Origin: Methylococcaceae bacterium
Lineage (GTDB): Bacteria; Pseudomonadota; Gammaproteobacteria; Methylococcales; Methylomonadaceae
NCBI GenBank assembly: GCA_030618325.1
Contig: JAUXDP010000194.1
Span: 1 to 6,076 of the forward strand
Direction of reading: 5' to 3'
DNA: 6,076 nucleotides
Within the stretch, counting starts at the first letter, position 1. Each line of letters starts with the position of its first letter. Below, in pieces: positions 6,041 to 6,076 of this stretch. The notes under the pieces were generated by a model that did not search any database, was not told the origin of the DNA, and saw only the letters and a list, made by a program, of their open reading frames with translations. The position numbers were made by a program, and so were the translations under genes.

Positions 6041-6072
6041 TAGAATTTATACAATAACAATAAAGAATTCTA
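6041..6072. repeat. AT-rich inverted repeat, 7-bp arms
   Basis: TAGAATT (6041-6047) and AATTCTA (6066-6072) are perfect reverse complements separated by 18 A/T-rich bases. The spacing and composition would suit an operator in the upstream region of a gene beyond the window, but A/T-rich sequence makes chance pairs common. Confidence 0.3.
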
Positions 6073-6076
6073 ACTA

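Larger units (their letters stand above)
5805..6076. other. Terminal 272 bp without an established gene
   Basis: This stretch follows the Uma2 stop codon. It contains the 29-codon ORF and the three inverted repeats listed separately, plus a 44-codon open stretch on the minus strand (5947-5813). Composition becomes strongly A/T-rich after about 5945. I see no GC-rich stem followed by a U-tract after the Uma2 gene, no tRNA and no recognisable transposon end. The right side may be the control region of a gene outside the window. Confidence 0.5.

Overview
The window reads as ordinary bacterial chromosome, most likely from a gammaproteobacterium of about 40% G+C (estimated by eye). The evidence is gene content: a glucosylglycerate-type synthase/phosphatase pair, a membrane-anchored FMN glutamate synthase-like protein and a short Uma2 (DUF820) protein. 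This combination is compatible with methanotroph- or sulfur-oxidizer-like gammaproteobacteria, but I cannot name the organism from sequence alone. I see no rRNA, tRNA, CRISPR array, insertion sequence or phage gene.

Left part, minus strand (1-3201): a compact three-gene unit transcribed leftward. First comes a HAD-superfamily phosphatase of the mannosyl/glucosyl-3-phosphoglycerate phosphatase family (3201-2368). Nine bases later comes a GT81 glucosyl-3-phosphoglycerate synthase (2358-1147). After 33 bases comes an exported, probably beta-propeller protein (1113 to beyond base 1) that is cut by the window edge. The first two genes are expected to make the compatible solute glucosylglycerate in two steps: the synthase joins an NDP-sugar (probably NDP-glucose) to 3-phosphoglycerate, and the phosphatase removes the phosphate. 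The third protein has no recognised function.

Middle, plus strand (3248-4852): diverging from that operon across only 46 bases is a 534-residue glutamate synthase-domain protein. It has two predicted N-terminal membrane helices, FMN-site glycine motifs and a canonical C-x5-C-x4-C 3Fe-4S motif, but no glutaminase domain. A divergent pair of this kind could link osmolyte synthesis to nitrogen metabolism, which is inference.

Right part, plus strand (4853-6076): an unrecognised 107-residue helical protein (4959-5282) and a 155-residue Uma2-family PD-(D/E)XK-like protein (5337-5804), the latter with a good sigma70-like promoter just upstream. The last 272 bases hold no established gene. They do hold a 29-codon ORF with a perfect Shine-Dalgarno sequence, a nested dyad, two AT-rich inverted repeats and a 44-codon open stretch on the minus strand that looks protein-like. 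These are the least explained parts of the window.
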